A DNA stretch of 32,276 bases from Microthrixaceae bacterium (GCA_020845705.1 JADLFH010000076.1:1-32276), one strand, 5' to 3'; positions 22,570 to 31,590 are shown, numbered from the stretch's first letter. Program-made: numbers and translations. The notes: generated by a model not told the origin, from the letters alone.

Positions 22570-23472
22570 TCAGCGGTGGTGAAAGGCTCCCTCGCTGCGG
22601 GCGAGGTCATCCGCGTCGAGCTGCCAGAGCTGCAACGCGGCGGCAGCAGGGTCGCTCGCATCGGCAGGTGAGCGCAGGTTCGCCCAACCGAGAAGTTCCC
22701 GCGCCCGCTTCGGAAGCGACGCTGCAACCTCCGGACCCAACCCCACCGGAACCGCCTCTTCGGGGGTCAACCATCCCTGGAGGAACGACAGGTAGAGGCC
22801 CTTCCGCACCCGATCTGCGGTTTCGTTGGCGCCACCTCCGTGCACCAGGCTGCCCAGGTAGACCAGAGCGGAACCCGGTTCCATCTCCACCGGGAACGAC
22901 TCGGCGTTGTCGATGCGACGGTCGAGGGGCCAACGATGCGACCCCGGCACCACACGGGTGGCCCCCACCTCCGCGTCGTAATCGCCCAGCGCGAGCAACG
23001 ACGAGATCTGGAGATCAATCCCAAGCCGCTGGGCGACCCCCCAGTTGCAGTCGTCGCGGTGAAGCTCCTGCACCGGGTTGCCTGCGTTGATGAAGATCGT
23101 CTCGGACTGGCTCATCCAGTAGTCGCCGCAGTTCGGCAACAGAATGCGATCGGCGACGGCCAACAGGGTGGGATGGAGCAGGTACTCCTCCACGAAGGTC
23201 CGGCTCTTGGCGGCCAGGCCCTGGATGCGAATCGTTGACGATCCGTAGAAGCTCTCGTCGTGGCCGTCCTTGAACCCCGGGCGTCGGGCCGCGAGATGTG
23301 GGGCGAGATCGGCGTTGATGCGCTCCACCGCGTCGGGGCCCACAAGCCCCTCGATCACCAGCCCACCGTCGCGGTGGAGGATGTGGGCGAGCTTGTCGGG
23401 GTCCGTGTCCGGCTGGACCCGCTCGAGGCCGTCGGGGCACGCGGGCCGATTCGTCGGGGAGGTCGCTTGCAT
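22570..23472 (-). CDS. Phytanoyl-CoA dioxygenase family protein
   Basis: 300 residues. Iron facial triad: His138 and Asp140 in ELHRDD, His211 in LVHGGG. Arg221 or Arg223 in DRVRKGLYLSFLQG should hold 2-oxoglutarate. The pattern fits 2-oxoglutarate-dependent PhyH-type hydroxylases. The substrate is unknown. It is the last gene of the operon that contains the mannosidase, 38 bp after that stop. A TACTGT box lies 4 nt before the ATG, and an unusual TTCGCG repeat lies between the two genes, so it may have extra control of its own. Confidence 0.85.
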   Translation of the reverse strand: MQATSPTNRPACPDGLERVQPDTDPDKLAHILHRDGGLVIEGLVGPDAVERINADLAPHLAARRPGFKDGHDESFYGSSTIRIQGLAAKSRTFVEEYLLHPTLLAVADRILLPNCGDYWMSQSETIFINAGNPVQELHRDDCNWGVAQRLGIDLQISSLLALGDYDAEVGATRVVPGSHRWPLDRRIDNAESFPVEMEPGSALVYLGSLVHGGGANETADRVRKGLYLSFLQGWLTPEEAVPVGLGPEVAASLPKRARELLGWANLRSPADASDPAAAALQLWQLDADDLARSEGAFHHR

Positions 23473-23484
23473 ACCGACAGTATG

Positions 23485-23510
23485 TTCGCGTTCGCGTTCG
23501 CGAGCGCGAA
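23485..23510. repeat. TTCGCG tandem and inverted repeats
   Basis: TTCGCG occurs three times in a row (23485, 23491, 23497), and the third forms a perfect inverted repeat TTCGCG-AG-CGCGAA at 23497-23510. It fills the 38-bp gap between the mannosidase stop and the phyH start, directly next to the mannosidase stop. It is a candidate operator or mRNA-processing hairpin. Confidence 0.5.
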
Positions 23511-26500
23511 TCAGGCCGCGCTGGGCGGTCCCACTCGCAGCGTGACCATCTGGAAAGGCGCGAGCCTCAGCGTCACGCTCGAACCATCGACGACGAGGGG
23601 CACGACAGGAACGTCCTCACGATGTTCCTCCAGCAGATCCACAACCCCGATGGCGCCGACATCACGCCAGAACGACAGCGTGGCCGTCGCACGGGACCCG
23701 AGCGCCTCGTAGGCGCGGATGATCAGGTCGCCCGAGCGGTCCTCGGCAGCTTTGACCACCTCGACGATCACACCCGGGTGACTGGAGCTCACCACAGGCG
23801 GCGCAGGAGTGGCGCGGTCACCCCCGGTCACGAGCCGTACCGGATGGCGCAGGAAGTACCCGGTCTGCACCACCGGGGAAAGGTCGGCGCCGTGGGGTTG
23901 GACCGAATAGCGGAACCGGTGGCCCCCCTCATCGGAATGGGGATCCGGATACCGCGCGCCTCTGACGGCCGTCAACCTGATCGTGGTCGAGGGCCGGCCG
24001 TCGTGTCCGCGGGTCCGGGTTGCGTCGTACCCGTAGCGTGAGTCCGAGAGCAGGGCGGCGCCGAAGTCGCCCTCGGCCGCAGAGATCCACTGGTGGGCAC
24101 ACACCTCGAAGCGGGCGTGGTCCCACGAGGTGTTGGTGTGGATCGCCGAACGGACCGCCCCGTATTGGATGTGCCGGGTCACCTCGGAACACAGCAGGTC
24201 GAGGGGCCAGGCCAACTTGAGCAGGTGATCCCGTTCGCGCCAGTCGAGCTCGACATCGACATCGAGCCTGCCGGCTCCCGCTCGAAGCGCGAACGTCTGA
24301 ACGAGCGACGAGGATCCGAACTCCCATCGACCAGCAACGCGAACGACCAATGGCCCTTCGTCGAGAACCTCGACCCGGGTGACATCGACCAGATCCGTCA
24401 CCCGTCGCCGGTAGTACTCCTCGATGTCCCAGGCGTCGAACTCATATGGAAGGTCGTGGTGGAGCTGCGGGAGGCCACCACGGCCGCCCGCGGCGATCAA
24501 CTCTCGGTCCGACGCCACCTCGTACAGCGACACGACACACCCCGACTCGTCGATCCGAACGCGGAGCCGACCGTTGTCCATCACCACACCCGCGCTCGAC
24601 GCGTCGAGCGTTACCGGCGCGGCCACCTCCTCCGCTGCCGGGGCGAAACCACACGCCGCCACCTCCGCGCGGACCGCCACCCGACCGTCGCCGAGTCGCT
24701 GGCCGATCTCGAGCACGCCTCCGTCGTCGATCAGCACCACCTCGTCGCGGTCGTGGGGAGCCGCGTTGGCCAACACCGAAGCGGTGGGGCACAACACACG
24801 CAACGCCCGATCGATCAGCGCGCCGAGCTCGGCGACGAGCCGCTCGTAGGTCGCCTCGGCCTCACGGTGGACCCAGCCGATCGACGATCCAGGCAGGATG
24901 TCGTGGAACTGGTGGAGGAGCACCTCCTTGCAGATGCGGTCCAACTCGTCGGCCGGATAGCCGTCCGCGGCCCGCCCACCGAAAGCCGCGACCGACCACA
25001 GCTCTGCCTCGCGCAGCAGAGCCTCGCAGCGCCGATTGCCCTGTTTCGTGCGGGCCTGGGAGGTGTAGGTGCCGCGGTGCATCTCGAAGTAGAGCTCCCC
25101 GAACCACACGGGTGCGTCGGGGTAGTCCTCCTCGGCGGCGTCGAAGAACTCCGCCGCAGAACCCATCTCGATCCGCGGAAGCCCCTCGAGGTCCCGCACC
25201 CGGGCGATCCGCCTCAACATGTCCCTGTTGGGGCCACCCCCTCCGTCGCCGAACCCGAAAGGCATGAACGATCGGGTCGCCACCCCCCGCTCGGCAAAGT
25301 TCCTCTCGGCGTGCACGAGCTCGAACGGCTCGATCGACGCGTTGTAGGTGTCAACCGGAGGGAAATGGGTGAAGACCCGTGACCCGTCGATGCCCTCCCA
25401 CCGGAACGTGTGGTGGGGGAAGCGGTTCGTGCGGTTCCAAGAGAGCTTCTGGGTGAGGAACCTGCTCAGCCCGGCCAGTCGGTAGATCTGTGGAAGAGAC
25501 CCTGGATAGCCGAACACGTCGGGGATCCAGGCCTCCGAACAGGTCACCCCGAAGTGCTCGTTGAAGAAGCGTTGACCGTGCAGCAGTTGACGGACGTGGG
25601 ACTCACCGCCGGTGATGTTGCCGTCGGCCTCCACCCACGACCCGCCGACGGGCACCCACCGCCCCTCGGCGACCCGTTCACGGATCTGCTCGAAGATGGA
25701 CGGGTACAGCTCGCGCATCCACTCGTACTGCGCAGCCTGCGAGCACACGAAGATCAGCTCGTCGTCCTCCTCCATCAACCGCAGCACGTTGGAGAACGTG
25801 CGGGCGCACTTGCGCTTGGTCTCCCGCAGCGGCCACAGCCAAGCCGAGTCGATGTGCGCGTGGCCTGCAGCGGTGATCCGATGGGCGGAGGGAACCGCCG
25901 GCCGGCCCAACACCTCGGCCAGCTCCGCTCGTGCCGCCGCGGCGGTTCCCGGCACGTCCAGTGGATCGAGTGCGTCGATGCAGCGGTCGAGGGCTGCGGC
26001 GATCTCCCGGGCACGGGTGGAGTCCGCGTCGAGCTGCTTGGCCAGCGCGCTCAACACGCCGACATCGACGTGCAGGTCGGTCACCTCACGATCAGCTACC
26101 CCGAGTTCGACCGCACCGATGAAGTACCGCGGCGACGCGTCGGCGCTCAACCGGTCACTGTTGGGGTCGGGCCGCAGGTGATCGATCAGCGGGTTCGACG
26201 CAGCCTCCACCAGGAGCTCCACGGTCTCTCCACCATGCGCCGCAGCGAACAACTCCCAGGTGTGGGCGGCCGGGTGCAGGCCGCGCTCAGGCAGGTACAC
26301 GCCGTCGGGACCGTGGCTCCAGACAAGCCCTTCGGCCATGAAACCGGCGCCCACCGCACCGAAGCCCAGGTCGAGGATCGCTTCCACCGCCTCGCCCGCC
26401 CACTCGTCGGGCACGCGACCCGTCAGCTTGAACCAGGTGGTTCCCCACGGCCGACCCCAGGCCGTTCCACGCTCCACCGCGTCGAACACAGCCGCGAGCG

Positions 26501-26663
26501 CGTCGGACACCGGCACCGGCTCGCCGGGACCACCGTCGGGATCATCGGGCACGGCCCACATCCCGATCGTCAGGGGGGTCCGCTGCCGCCAGCGGTTCGG
26601 GGCGATCAGCTCACGTCGTACCCGAACGAGACGGCCCTCGGCGATCGCCCGGTCCTCATGCAT
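23511..26663 (-). CDS. Alpha-mannosidase, GH38
   Basis: 1050 residues, the usual size for bacterial GH38. The N-terminal beta domain (1-260) is followed by GHAHIDSAWLWPLRETKRK (about 267-284), where the His and Asp bind the catalytic zinc. Asp382 in EAWIPDVFGYPGSLPQI is the predicted nucleophile. LHQFHDILPGSS lies in the late helical bundle, and long C-terminal beta domains end the protein. No signal peptide, so it acts in the cytoplasm on mannosides taken up or recycled. The ATG overlaps the preceding stop as TGATG, giving translational coupling to the ATP-grasp gene. Confidence 0.92.
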   Translation of the reverse strand: MHEDRAIAEGRLVRVRRELIAPNRWRQRTPLTIGMWAVPDDPDGGPGEPVPVSDALAAVFDAVERGTAWGRPWGTTWFKLTGRVPDEWAGEAVEAILDLGFGAVGAGFMAEGLVWSHGPDGVYLPERGLHPAAHTWELFAAAHGGETVELLVEAASNPLIDHLRPDPNSDRLSADASPRYFIGAVELGVADREVTDLHVDVGVLSALAKQLDADSTRAREIAAALDRCIDALDPLDVPGTAAAARAELAEVLGRPAVPSAHRITAAGHAHIDSAWLWPLRETKRKCARTFSNVLRLMEEDDELIFVCSQAAQYEWMRELYPSIFEQIRERVAEGRWVPVGGSWVEADGNITGGESHVRQLLHGQRFFNEHFGVTCSEAWIPDVFGYPGSLPQIYRLAGLSRFLTQKLSWNRTNRFPHHTFRWEGIDGSRVFTHFPPVDTYNASIEPFELVHAERNFAERGVATRSFMPFGFGDGGGGPNRDMLRRIARVRDLEGLPRIEMGSAAEFFDAAEEDYPDAPVWFGELYFEMHRGTYTSQARTKQGNRRCEALLREAELWSVAAFGGRAADGYPADELDRICKEVLLHQFHDILPGSSIGWVHREAEATYERLVAELGALIDRALRVLCPTASVLANAAPHDRDEVVLIDDGGVLEIGQRLGDGRVAVRAEVAACGFAPAAEEVAAPVTLDASSAGVVMDNGRLRVRIDESGCVVSLYEVASDRELIAAGGRGGLPQLHHDLPYEFDAWDIEEYYRRRVTDLVDVTRVEVLDEGPLVVRVAGRWEFGSSSLVQTFALRAGAGRLDVDVELDWRERDHLLKLAWPLDLLCSEVTRHIQYGAVRSAIHTNTSWDHARFEVCAHQWISAAEGDFGAALLSDSRYGYDATRTRGHDGRPSTTIRLTAVRGARYPDPHSDEGGHRFRYSVQPHGADLSPVVQTGYFLRHPVRLVTGGDRATPAPPVVSSSHPGVIVEVVKAAEDRSGDLIIRAYEALGSRATATLSFWRDVGAIGVVDLLEEHREDVPVVPLVVDGSSVTLRLAPFQMVTLRVGPPSAA

Positions 26664-27802
26664 CAGAGGCCGTACTCCTGAAGTACACGGTCAACGATCG
26701 CAGCTACCGTCTCGATCGAACGCTTCGGATAGGAGTCGGGACCCCTCAACTGCTTCTTGAACGCGTAGTAGGGCTTGTCGCTGAAGCTGGGCGGTGGCGG
26801 AGGGTTCGGGGTGTACGACGGGCTCACCTCGAGGAATATCGGTTCGCTCTCGAGGTCGTCGCCTTCCCAACAGATGTCGAACGCGCCGGTCCGCAGCCCG
26901 CACTTGCCCAGGACATCGACGATCCGCCCTCGCCACTGCTCGGGGAACGTCTCGAAGTCGACCAGACTCCCCCGCCGCGTCGATGTGGGGGTCCATTCGC
27001 CGGAGGTGTTGATCCGGAAGTAGTGGTGGACGACCTCGCCGCCGACGCAGGTGGCCCGCAGGTCACGTCGCATGTCGATGAGGTCCTGCACCAGCAGCTC
27101 CGGCTCGCCGGCGGCGACGAGCTTGGACCGCAGCGCTCGCAACTCGGCCACCGAGTCCACCTTGTGCACACCTGCAGAACCCTGCGAGTGCGGTTCCTTC
27201 GCGAGCACGGGAAAGGGGAGCGCTTCGGCGCGAGCCGCATCCTCGCCGCTTTCGAGATCGGAAGTGGAGTCGAGGATCCACGTGCGCGGGCAGTTCACGC
27301 CGAGCTCGTCGAAACGACGGTGCATGAAGACCTTGTTCTCCCACCACTCCGCTTCGTCAGCGGATGGCAACAGCGTGTTGCCGCGTTCCTCGGCGCGCCG
27401 CAGCGCCGCCATGAGCGACGCTGAGTGGTTGGCCAGCCGGTCGGGGTTGTACCAGTGCAGCGTGTAGAGCACCCGGGCGTCACGGAGTGACTCGATTCCG
27501 TCGCCCGTGACGATTCGGAAGCGGAGTCCGCGACGGCACAGAGCGCGGAGGATCGCGACATCCTTGACAACCGTGTCCTCCTGGAGGACCCATTTCGCCC
27601 ACCCGCCCGGATGACGGTGGTGCAACCAGACGACGAGGTCCGATGACGGGTCACGCAGGCGGCGGATCTGGCGCCACGGCGTGACGCGGGTGAGGTCCCA
27701 CACGAGCACCAGACGCTTGATCGCCTTGTCGGACAGAGCTCGGAGCCGTTCGATCACCGGGTCACGATAGTGAGCCTCGACCGGAGCCGGAGCGGCGACC
27801 AC
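26663..27802 (-). CDS. ATP-grasp family protein
   Basis: 379 residues from GTG 27802; GTG 27757 would avoid a 41-bp overlap with the upstream gene. The N-terminal part (to about 150) is a pre-ATP-grasp Rossmann-like unit. FMHRRFDELGVNCPRTWIL and FPVLAKEPHSQGSAGVHKV form the ATP-grasp start with its Lys and Ser/Gly loop. ELLVQDLIDMRRDLRATCVGGEV and AFDICWEGDD...PIFLEVSPSYTPNP carry the metal-binding acidic residues. It should ligate a carboxylate to an amine or similar group via acyl phosphate. Its product is not known; partners in the operon are an aminotransferase and a phosphatase. Confidence 0.8.
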   Translation of the reverse strand: MVAAPAPVEAHYRDPVIERLRALSDKAIKRLVLVWDLTRVTPWRQIRRLRDPSSDLVVWLHHRHPGGWAKWVLQEDTVVKDVAILRALCRRGLRFRIVTGDGIESLRDARVLYTLHWYNPDRLANHSASLMAALRRAEERGNTLLPSADEAEWWENKVFMHRRFDELGVNCPRTWILDSTSDLESGEDAARAEALPFPVLAKEPHSQGSAGVHKVDSVAELRALRSKLVAAGEPELLVQDLIDMRRDLRATCVGGEVVHHYFRINTSGEWTPTSTRRGSLVDFETFPEQWRGRIVDVLGKCGLRTGAFDICWEGDDLESEPIFLEVSPSYTPNPPPPPSFSDKPYYAFKKQLRGPDSYPKRSIETVAAIVDRVLQEYGL

Positions 27803-28349
27803 CGGCTGCGGCCACCACCGCCTCGATCTCGTCGATGCCGTGGTAGGTCAGGTCCAGGGCACCGACCGCGTCGATGAGCTCGACGTACAGCTCTGTCCTG
27901 CCCCGCTCGGTGCCGTGGGAGAGATCATCCCAATAGACGACCTGACCACCACCGTCGACGAGGCGACGGAGGTGGCCGAGCTTGTGTCCCGGCGTGGACA
28001 CCAGCACCAACGTTCCATCGAACCCGTTCTCGCGGAGCCACCTCCTGGTCAGCCACCAGTACCACCAGCTCCGATGCGAAAGGAACAGCACCCGATCGCG
28101 CCCGTCGTACGCGGCCACCTTCATCCCGGGCAGCAGCTCGAGATCCCGGAGCCGTTCGCGCTCCGAACGGTGGCCGGCCAGGAACGACGGCCAGGCATCT
28201 GCCAGCGTGTTGTCGATGTCGAGCACCGTGACCGCGCCGTTGTGGCGGCAGCGGAAGCGCCTCACCTGAAGACCCGAGACCGCGTCGGCGATCGCGTCCA
28301 GGGCCCGTCGCAGCCGCTGCTTCATGACCGCCGTCCGACGCGGAATCAC
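27762..28349 (-). CDS. HAD-superfamily phosphatase-like protein
   Basis: 195 residues. Motif I is VLDIDNTLADAW (two Asp), motif II is FLSHRS (Ser), a Lys appears in HKLGHL, and VVYWDDLSHGTE supplies the motif IV acidic pair. The short cap makes this a small-molecule or terminal phosphatase. A basic N-terminus of about 30 residues precedes the fold. The GTG at 28349 overlaps the aminotransferase stop as GTGA; ATG 28325 is an alternative. Confidence 0.75.
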   Translation of the reverse strand: MIPRRTAVMKQRLRRALDAIADAVSGLQVRRFRCRHNGAVTVLDIDNTLADAWPSFLAGHRSERERLRDLELLPGMKVAAYDGRDRVLFLSHRSWWYWWLTRRWLRENGFDGTLVLVSTPGHKLGHLRRLVDGGGQVVYWDDLSHGTERGRTELYVELIDAVGALDLTYHGIDEIEAVVAAAGGRRSGSGRGSLS

Positions 28350-29524
28350 CCGGTGCCCAACACGTCGCCCAACGCGTCGATGATCCGCTGGTTGTCGCGC
28401 AGGCCGCGTGAAGCGACGCGGAGGAATTCACCGTCGAGGCCGATCTTGTCAGAGCACGTCCGCACGTAGACACCGTGACGCACCAACAGGTGCTGGGTGA
28501 CCAGATCGGCTGATACACCGTCGAGGATCTCCACCAGTGCGAAGTTGGCCATCGACGGGTAGGTCCTGGTGCCCGGGACCTTGGCGAGCTGACGGTAGAA
28601 GAGCTGCGTTTCGAGGATGTACTGCTTGCGGACCAGGTCGTAGCTCTCGAGGAAGTCTGCTCGGCAGTAGAGGCGGAAGAAGTACTCGGCGAGCCCGTTC
28701 GAGTTCCACAGATAGCCGTTGCGCAGCAGATCCCCCACCCGGTCCGGATGCATCACCGCGTAGCCGGCACGGATCCCGGCGATGCCGAAGTCCTTCGACA
28801 TCGACTTCACCACCACGAGGTTGGGGTGGTGTTCGCACTCGGGGATGACAGAGCGGATGTCGAGGTTCAGATCCTCGAACGCGAAGTGGATGAAGCTCTC
28901 GTCGACCACCGCTGTCACCTCCGGCGGCAGGCCGTCGAGGATGAGCAGCAGGTCGCCGTGGGGCAGATACGACCCGTCGGGGTTGTTCGGATTGATGAGA
29001 ACGACCATGTCGGGTTCGACCTCACGGACCCGCGCCAGGTACTCCTCCGGGTCGAGCCTGAACTCGTCGTCCTTCGACAGAGTGTGGAACGCGACCTCGA
29101 CGCGGCCCGCGGCGAACTCGTAGTAGGACGAGAAGGTCGGCAGGGTCACCAGAACCCGGCGCCTGGCGACGTTGTGGATCAGGGCCTGGATGATCTCGAT
29201 GGCGCCGTTGCCCACGAAGAGCGATTCCGGTCCGATTCCGAGTTGCGACGCGAGCAGCTCCGCTATCACCTCGTTCTGCGACGGATAGAACTCCAGCACG
29301 TCACGGATCGCACCGGTGTCGATCAACTCACGTTGGAGGTGATCCAAGAAGAGCTGGGTCGCGTAGGGGTTCGAGATGAAACAGGCGTCGACTGCGATGT
29401 CGAGATGCGGGAGCTGCTCACGCAGTGTCAGCAAGCTCGGCGAATGGCTGCCCGCCGCCGCCTTCAGCTTCGTCAACTGATCGGCTACCGATGCCTCGTC
29501 TGGCGTGAAGTCACGGACGCTCAT
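28346..29524 (-). CDS. PLP-dependent aminotransferase, HisC-like (class I/II)
   Basis: 392 residues. LFVGNGAIEIIQAL (phosphate-cup region), NPNNPDGS (178-185, with the Asn that contacts PLP), Asp208 in AVVDESF, Lys244 in VVKSMSKDFG (internal aldimine) and Arg252 define a fold type I aminotransferase close to histidinol-phosphate aminotransferase. The gene is not in a his operon, so another phosphorylated keto substrate is likely; HisC-like enzymes in surface-polysaccharide clusters can form amino-alcohol phosphates. ATG 29524 is chosen over the upstream GTG at 29578 because TACCCT lies 8 nt before it. First gene of a five-gene operon. Confidence 0.85.
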   Translation of the reverse strand: MSVRDFTPDEASVADQLTKLKAAAGSHSPSLLTLREQLPHLDIAVDACFISNPYATQLFLDHLQRELIDTGAIRDVLEFYPSQNEVIAELLASQLGIGPESLFVGNGAIEIIQALIHNVARRRVLVTLPTFSSYYEFAAGRVEVAFHTLSKDDEFRLDPEEYLARVREVEPDMVVLINPNNPDGSYLPHGDLLLILDGLPPEVTAVVDESFIHFAFEDLNLDIRSVIPECEHHPNLVVVKSMSKDFGIAGIRAGYAVMHPDRVGDLLRNGYLWNSNGLAEYFFRLYCRADFLESYDLVRKQYILETQLFYRQLAKVPGTRTYPSMANFALVEILDGVSADLVTQHLLVRHGVYVRTCSDKIGLDGEFLRVASRGLRDNQRIIDALGDVLGTG

Positions 29525-29532
29525 CCGTGGCC

Positions 29533-29538
29533 AGGGTA
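29533..29538 (-). promoter_or_regulatory. -10 box of the aminotransferase operon (leaderless)
   Basis: TACCCT on the minus strand fits TANNNT and ends 8 nt before the ATG at 29524. This sets the start and suggests a leaderless message. Confidence 0.5.
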
Positions 29539-29636
29539 CCGGTCGGCCGCTCGTCTTCTGCCTCGCCGCGACGATCACACCATCGCGCGAAGCGCCCCCC
29601 TACGCTTCGAGCCGATCGACGGAGGTGATATCCCAG

Positions 29637-29948
29637 ATGGCACGAATCATTCCAAACCCCCTCGGCGCAATGCTCGACAAGGCCGACGGGACCCTCGAGC
29701 AGGTCGATCAGGTCTTGGAGCGGGTAGACGCCACCCTCAGCACCGTCAGCACGACTCTGATCGACGTCGAGGGAACCCTCAGCGAGGCGGCAGACACCCT
29801 CGCGGAGGTGCGGGACCTCCTCGTCTTCCTTCGCGGTCGGCTGGAGGTGCTGGATCAGGTGCCGCTGCTCGCGGCACAGGTGGGCGAGATCCATGAGGCG
29901 GTCGTCGGGTCCTCCACGAAGCCACCCCGGGCCAAGAAGGCGGGTTAG
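29637..29948 (+). CDS. Short coiled-coil protein of unknown function
   Basis: 103 residues. Between about 10 and 60 a seven-residue pattern of Leu/Val and Asp/Glu/Thr recurs (TLEQVDQVLERVDATLSTVS, then TTLIDVEGTLSEAADTLAEV), giving a long amphipathic helix that should form a coiled coil. The tail is Pro/Lys-rich. There is no signal or membrane segment. GGAGG lies 11-12 nt before the ATG, and a TACGCT box is at 29601-29606, divergent from the aminotransferase promoter. It precedes the GH13 gene by 25 bp. Confidence 0.6.
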   Translation: MARIIPNPLGAMLDKADGTLEQVDQVLERVDATLSTVSTTLIDVEGTLSEAADTLAEVRDLLVFLRGRLEVLDQVPLLAAQVGEIHEAVVGSSTKPPRAKKAG

Positions 29949-29961
29949 CAGACAAGGCCAT

Positions 29962-29967
29962 TACGGT
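29962..29967 (+). promoter_or_regulatory. -10 box of the GH13 gene (leaderless)
   Basis: TACGGT fits TANNNT and ends 6 nt before the GTG at 29974; no ribosome-binding site is present. Confidence 0.5.
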
Positions 29968-29973
29968 CCACCC

Positions 29974-31542
29974 GTGGACGTTCCGTGGTGGAAGACCGCC
30001 GTCACCTACCAGATCTACCCACGCTCCTTCTGCGACACCGGTTGTGGCAGAGACCAATCCGCGGAAGGAGTCGGTGACCTCGAAGGGGTGATACGCCACC
30101 TGGATCATCTGCTGTGGCTCGGGGTTGACGTGATCTGGCTCTCGCCGTTCTTCCCGTCTCCCATGAATGACTTCGGCTACGACGTCTCCGACTACTGCGG
30201 GGTGGATCCGCTCTTCGGGGATCTCGGCACCTTCGATCGCCTTGTGGCGGAGTCGCACAGGCGCGGAATTCGGGTGGTCATCGACTGGGTCCCGAACCAC
30301 ACCTCGATCGACCACCCCTGGTTCGCCGCCAGTCGATCCTCGCGCCAGGACCCGAAGAGGGACTGGTACGTGTGGCGCGACCCCGCTCCCGGTGGTGGCC
30401 CTCCCAACAACTGGATCGAGTCACTGACGATGGGTCCCGCGTGGACCCTCGACGCCGCCACCGGCCAGTACTACCTGCACTGCTTCCTGCCCACTCAGCC
30501 CGACTTGAACTGGAGCAACGCTGAAGTGGTGGCCGCGATGCACGACACCCTCCGCTTCTGGCTGGAGCGCGGCGTGGACGGGTTTCGCATGGACGTGGTC
30601 CACCTCATCGGCAAGGACCCGGACCTGCCCGACGATCCTGAGGTGGTCGCGGGACTGCCCCACGTGGTGTTGAACGACCGTCCCGAGACCCACGCGCACC
30701 TGCGCTCCATTCGGAGGCTCCTCGACGAATCCGGAGAGCGGGTTTCCATCGGCGAGGTGTACCTGCTCGACCCTGCTCAGGTCGTCGAGTACTACGGCCG
30801 CGACGACGAACTGCACCTCTGCTTCAACTTCGCGCCCCTGCACGCGCGGTGGAACGCGACCGCGTGGCGCCACCAGATCGAACAGAGCGAGGCGGCCCTG
30901 GGGCCGGTTGCGGCGTGGCCGACCTGGGTGCTGTCCAACCACGACAACCCTCGGCACCGAACGCGCTACGGCGGCTCCGAGGCCCGTGCCCGAGCCGCGG
31001 CTGTCCTGTTGCTGACGCTTCGAGGAGCGCCGTTCCTCTATGCCGGTGAAGAGCTTGGTCTCCTCGATGCCGAGATCGGCGACGACCAGCATCGAGATCC
31101 CGGTGGCAGGGACGGTTGCCGGGCACCGATCCCCTGGGACGGCACCCCTACCCACGGCTGGACCGATGCCACTCCGTGGCTGCCCTGGCCACCCGAAGCG
31201 GAGCGCCGCAACGTCGCAAACCTCCGTGAGGATCCCACCTCGATCCTGCACCTGTACCGCGACGCCATCGCCCTGCGGCGCGCGACACCTTCCCTCCAAC
31301 TGGGCGACCTCTCACTCGTGGACTCACCCGACGGCGTGGTCGCGTACCGCAGGACACTCGGACTCGACTCGGTGGTGATCGCCGTCAACTTCACCGACTC
31401 CACTGTGGACCTACTCGGATACCCGAATCTCTTCGACGGGAGGCTGATGCTGTCGAGCATTCACCCGACTGCGGAGCGGGCGCTTACGCACCTCGACGCA
31501 GACGAGGCGGCCATCATTGCACCATTCGAGGTTGCGCCCTAG
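29974..31542 (+). CDS. Alpha-glucosidase, GH13
   Basis: 522 residues. The (beta/alpha)8 barrel motifs are in order: DWVPNHTS (104-111), GFRMDVVH with nucleophile Asp207, SIGEVYL with acid/base Glu261, and SNHDNPR with His323 and Asp324 as transition-state stabiliser. PFLYAGEELGLLD and the C-terminal small beta domain agree with the oligo-1,6-glucosidase / alpha-glucosidase group. No signal peptide, so it is intracellular and acts on imported maltose- or isomaltose-like sugars or trehalose-related ones. GTG 29974 starts the protein at VDVPWWKTAVTYQIYPRSF, the usual family start. Confidence 0.92.
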   Translation: MDVPWWKTAVTYQIYPRSFCDTGCGRDQSAEGVGDLEGVIRHLDHLLWLGVDVIWLSPFFPSPMNDFGYDVSDYCGVDPLFGDLGTFDRLVAESHRRGIRVVIDWVPNHTSIDHPWFAASRSSRQDPKRDWYVWRDPAPGGGPPNNWIESLTMGPAWTLDAATGQYYLHCFLPTQPDLNWSNAEVVAAMHDTLRFWLERGVDGFRMDVVHLIGKDPDLPDDPEVVAGLPHVVLNDRPETHAHLRSIRRLLDESGERVSIGEVYLLDPAQVVEYYGRDDELHLCFNFAPLHARWNATAWRHQIEQSEAALGPVAAWPTWVLSNHDNPRHRTRYGGSEARARAAAVLLLTLRGAPFLYAGEELGLLDAEIGDDQHRDPGGRDGCRAPIPWDGTPTHGWTDATPWLPWPPEAERRNVANLREDPTSILHLYRDAIALRRATPSLQLGDLSLVDSPDGVVAYRRTLGLDSVVIAVNFTDSTVDLLGYPNLFDGRLMLSSIHPTAERALTHLDADEAAIIAPFEVAP

Positions 31543-31590
31543 AAGTTGGTTCCAACTGATGGTGGCCGCCGATCGCTCGGCAGATCCCAT

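Noticed and set aside
23962..23975. CTGACGGCCGTCAA, similar to the operator
   Set aside because: It lacks the central base, has a mismatch and lies inside the mannosidase coding region away from any promoter; it is best explained as chance in GC-rich DNA.
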